The notes below the pieces were generated by a model. It did no database searches, was not told the DNA's origin, and saw only the letters and a program-made list of their open reading frames with translations. Positions 62,798-64,000 of a stretch of 64,000 bases of DNA are shown here, piece by piece. Position 1 is the first letter of the stretch; each line of letters opens with the position of its first letter. The DNA is taken from NCBI GenBank assembly GCA_002778785.1, contig PEZS01000013.1:1-64000 (forward strand). The letters are read 5' to 3'. The DNA comes from Bdellovibrionales bacterium CG10_big_fil_rev_8_21_14_0_10_45_34. GTDB taxonomy: Bacteria; Bdellovibrionota; Bdellovibrionia; Bdellovibrionales; 1-14-0-10-45-34. Both the position numbers and the translations under genes were made by a program.

Positions 62798-62846
62798 AAG
62801 AGACTAAATGTTTGAGGAAATGTAAATCAAGGTAATTTAAGGAATT

Positions 62847-63719
62847 GTGACTATCTGGCTTAATTCGCTGCGACTCCGAAGGATGGCCTACAAAGTTGAG
62901 CAATATTGTGTGAGTAACATGAGTAAGTACTGGGCAGCGATTATACAGCAATTGAAAAGGGCGACCGCCTACAGGGTGGACTTTTGGCTTCGCATGTTCT
63001 CAAGTACACTGCTACAGGTAGGGATCGCCTATGCCCTGTGGAGTTCCATCTTTGAGGCGAGCGGACGAACGACCATCGAAGGATTTACCCTTAGCGGAAT
63101 GGTCACGTATTACATTCTAGCCGCCGGCTTTGATCGCATCGCCAGAGGCAACGAAGATCATGAGCTATCTCAAGAGATCTACGAAGGGGCTCTTACAAGA
63201 TACCTACTTTTCCCGGTAAGGTTCTTTCGCTACAAGTTTGCTTTCCGCATCGCTGACACTTTCATTCACACGCTGCAATCGTTAATTGTGTTATTACCTC
63301 TTTATTTTTTCGTATCAGCAAGTGAGTTCTCTGTCTCGCTATCACAGGTCAGCCTTGCAGTTCTTTTTATCTTACTCGCAGTTCTTAACGAATATTTGAT
63401 TGCCTCGTGCCTACAGCTTGTCGCCTTTTGGGCAGACAACGTTTGGAGCCTTATGGTTATTCACAGATTCTTTATTAGTTTTCTCGGAGGAACATTTATT
63501 CCGCTCAGCTTGTTCCCTGCGTGGGCACAGCAAGCAATCGAGTACTTACCATTTTGGACATTTGTGTCGGCTCCCGTAAAAATTCTTATGGGAGATGTCA
63601 GCGAAGGCCTGATTATTAAGGCATTGTTCGTATCGCTTTGCTGGCTGGCCGTGAACTCATTTATTTTAAACTTAGTTTGGCGCCGCGGTCGACTTATCTA
63701 TACCGGAGTAGGGATTTGA
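62847..63719 (+). CDS. ABC-2 permease (COG4587-like)
   Basis: A 290-residue membrane protein with about six helices. An early IIQQLKRATAYRVDFWLRM and later GALTRYLLFPVRFFRYKF are typical of the ABC-2 family permeases of this group. The GTG at 62847 has AAGGA upstream; the Met at 62919 (SKYWAAIIQQ) resembles family starts more closely, so the first 24 residues may be extra. Its stop overlaps a 49-codon TTG frame that leads to the next permease. Confidence 0.88.
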   Translation: MTIWLNSLRLRRMAYKVEQYCVSNMSKYWAAIIQQLKRATAYRVDFWLRMFSSTLLQVGIAYALWSSIFEASGRTTIEGFTLSGMVTYYILAAGFDRIARGNEDHELSQEIYEGALTRYLLFPVRFFRYKFAFRIADTFIHTLQSLIVLLPLYFFVSASEFSVSLSQVSLAVLFILLAVLNEYLIASCLQLVAFWADNVWSLMVIHRFFISFLGGTFIPLSLFPAWAQQAIEYLPFWTFVSAPVKILMGDVSEGLIIKALFVSLCWLAVNSFILNLVWRRGRLIYTGVGI

Positions 63720-63865
63720 CGACACATCTACCTATTGAAATCAGAAGAACTCTGCCTATTGGAATTAGCAAATTTCTACATTCTGACACAGTTCGAAGCC
63801 TTGCCCCCCAGACAAAAGAGAGCGTTCCGTGGGCGGCTGGCGCCCTAAGAGAAAAATCGTCATGA
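63716..63865 (+). CDS. Possible 49-residue small protein between permeases
   Basis: A short frame from TTG (63716), overlapping the stop of the permease by 4 bp (TTGA), and ending at a TGA overlapping the next permease ATG at 63862. Both junctions have the spacing of translational coupling. The peptide is basic and without membrane segments. It could be a true small subunit or just a frame that bridges ribosome movement. Confidence 0.4.
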   Translation: MTTHLPIEIRRTLPIGISKFLHSDTVRSLAPQTKESVPWAAGALREKSS

Positions 63866-64000
63866 AAAGATATCTTAGGCTTTACGCTTATTTCTTACAG
63901 TTCTCTTTTTCAAAGGCGATGGAGTTTCGAGTTGATTTCACTTTTCGAATCGTAATGGATTCGATCTATTACCTGATTCAGATCGCTTTGTTTAAAGTGA
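63862..64000 (+). CDS. Second ABC-2 permease, 5' part (cut by window end)
   Basis: The start of a further permease, MKRYLRLYAYFLQFSFSKAM, continuing with a FRVDFTFRIVMDSIYYL segment typical of the COG3694-like partner in this ABC-2 group. Only 46 codons lie within the window. It continues the operon begun at 61790. Confidence 0.8.
   Translation, partial: MKRYLRLYAYFLQFSFSKAMEFRVDFTFRIVMDSIYYLIQIALFKV

Overview
The window is a moderate-GC bacterial chromosome segment with a Gram-negative envelope: a BamB/YfgM pair, a Kdo transferase and heptosyltransferase pair, murein-recycling enzymes and many lipoproteins with clear lipoboxes. The gene content (numerous unrecognised lipoproteins, a stand-alone LuxR-type HTH, GTG and TTG starts, PurS/Q/L-type purine synthesis) fits a deltaproteobacterial or Bdellovibrionota-like free-living or predatory bacterium. 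That assignment is inference; there is no rRNA in the window.

Layout. 0-7 kb: a transpeptidase-type penicillin-binding protein diverges from a complete seven-gene Mrp (Mnh) cation/proton antiporter operon. 7-12 kb: exported GH1 glycosidase, nitroreductase, YfgM-like protein, BamB and a small lipoprotein. 12-15.4 kb: feoA-feoB followed by an overlapping UbiB-family kinase gene. 15.5-19.7 kb: a tight minus-strand operon with an ornithine-lipid pair (OlsB-like and OlsA-like acyltransferases) between M20 and M14 metallopeptidases. 20-25.4 kb: Tat/lipobox M48 protease, phosphodiesterase-like lipoprotein, thioesterase, LuxR-type HTH protein, CheY-like receiver, and an exported protein with a caspase-like His/Cys pattern. 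25.4-27.8 kb: a repeat-rich island with tandem repeats, microsatellites and a REP-associated-type Y1 transposase. 27.8-31.4 kb: an enlarged mutS with a 30-bp in-frame tandem repeat. 31.7-46 kb: a long minus-strand run, purM-purN-unknown-purB-purC-purS-purQ-purL-purF, then ldcA, a beta-lactamase-fold hydrolase, mpl and an MFS transporter. 46-49 kb: LPS-core glycosyltransferases and a lipoprotein. 49-54.6 kb: a large unknown membrane protein, rpsN, a Gly/Trp-rich lipoprotein, a DUF155-type protein, tRNA-Pro and an exported protein. 54.6-56.2 kb: gene debris, with a truncated fic fused tail-to-tail to a truncated trmO. 56.5-61.7 kb: Ada-type methyltransferase, FosA-like enzyme, K+ channel and photolyase. 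61.8-64 kb: an ABC-2 export system that runs off the end.

How the genes fit together. Purine synthesis and murein recycling are encoded collinearly. The Ols pair with two metallopeptidases suggests a dedicated amino-acid-lipid module. DNA-repair functions (MutS, Ada-type, photolyase) and simple repeats are frequent. A short motif beginning TAGGGCGTGTCCTC recurs at four places and may be a mobile or REP-like element linked to the transposase.
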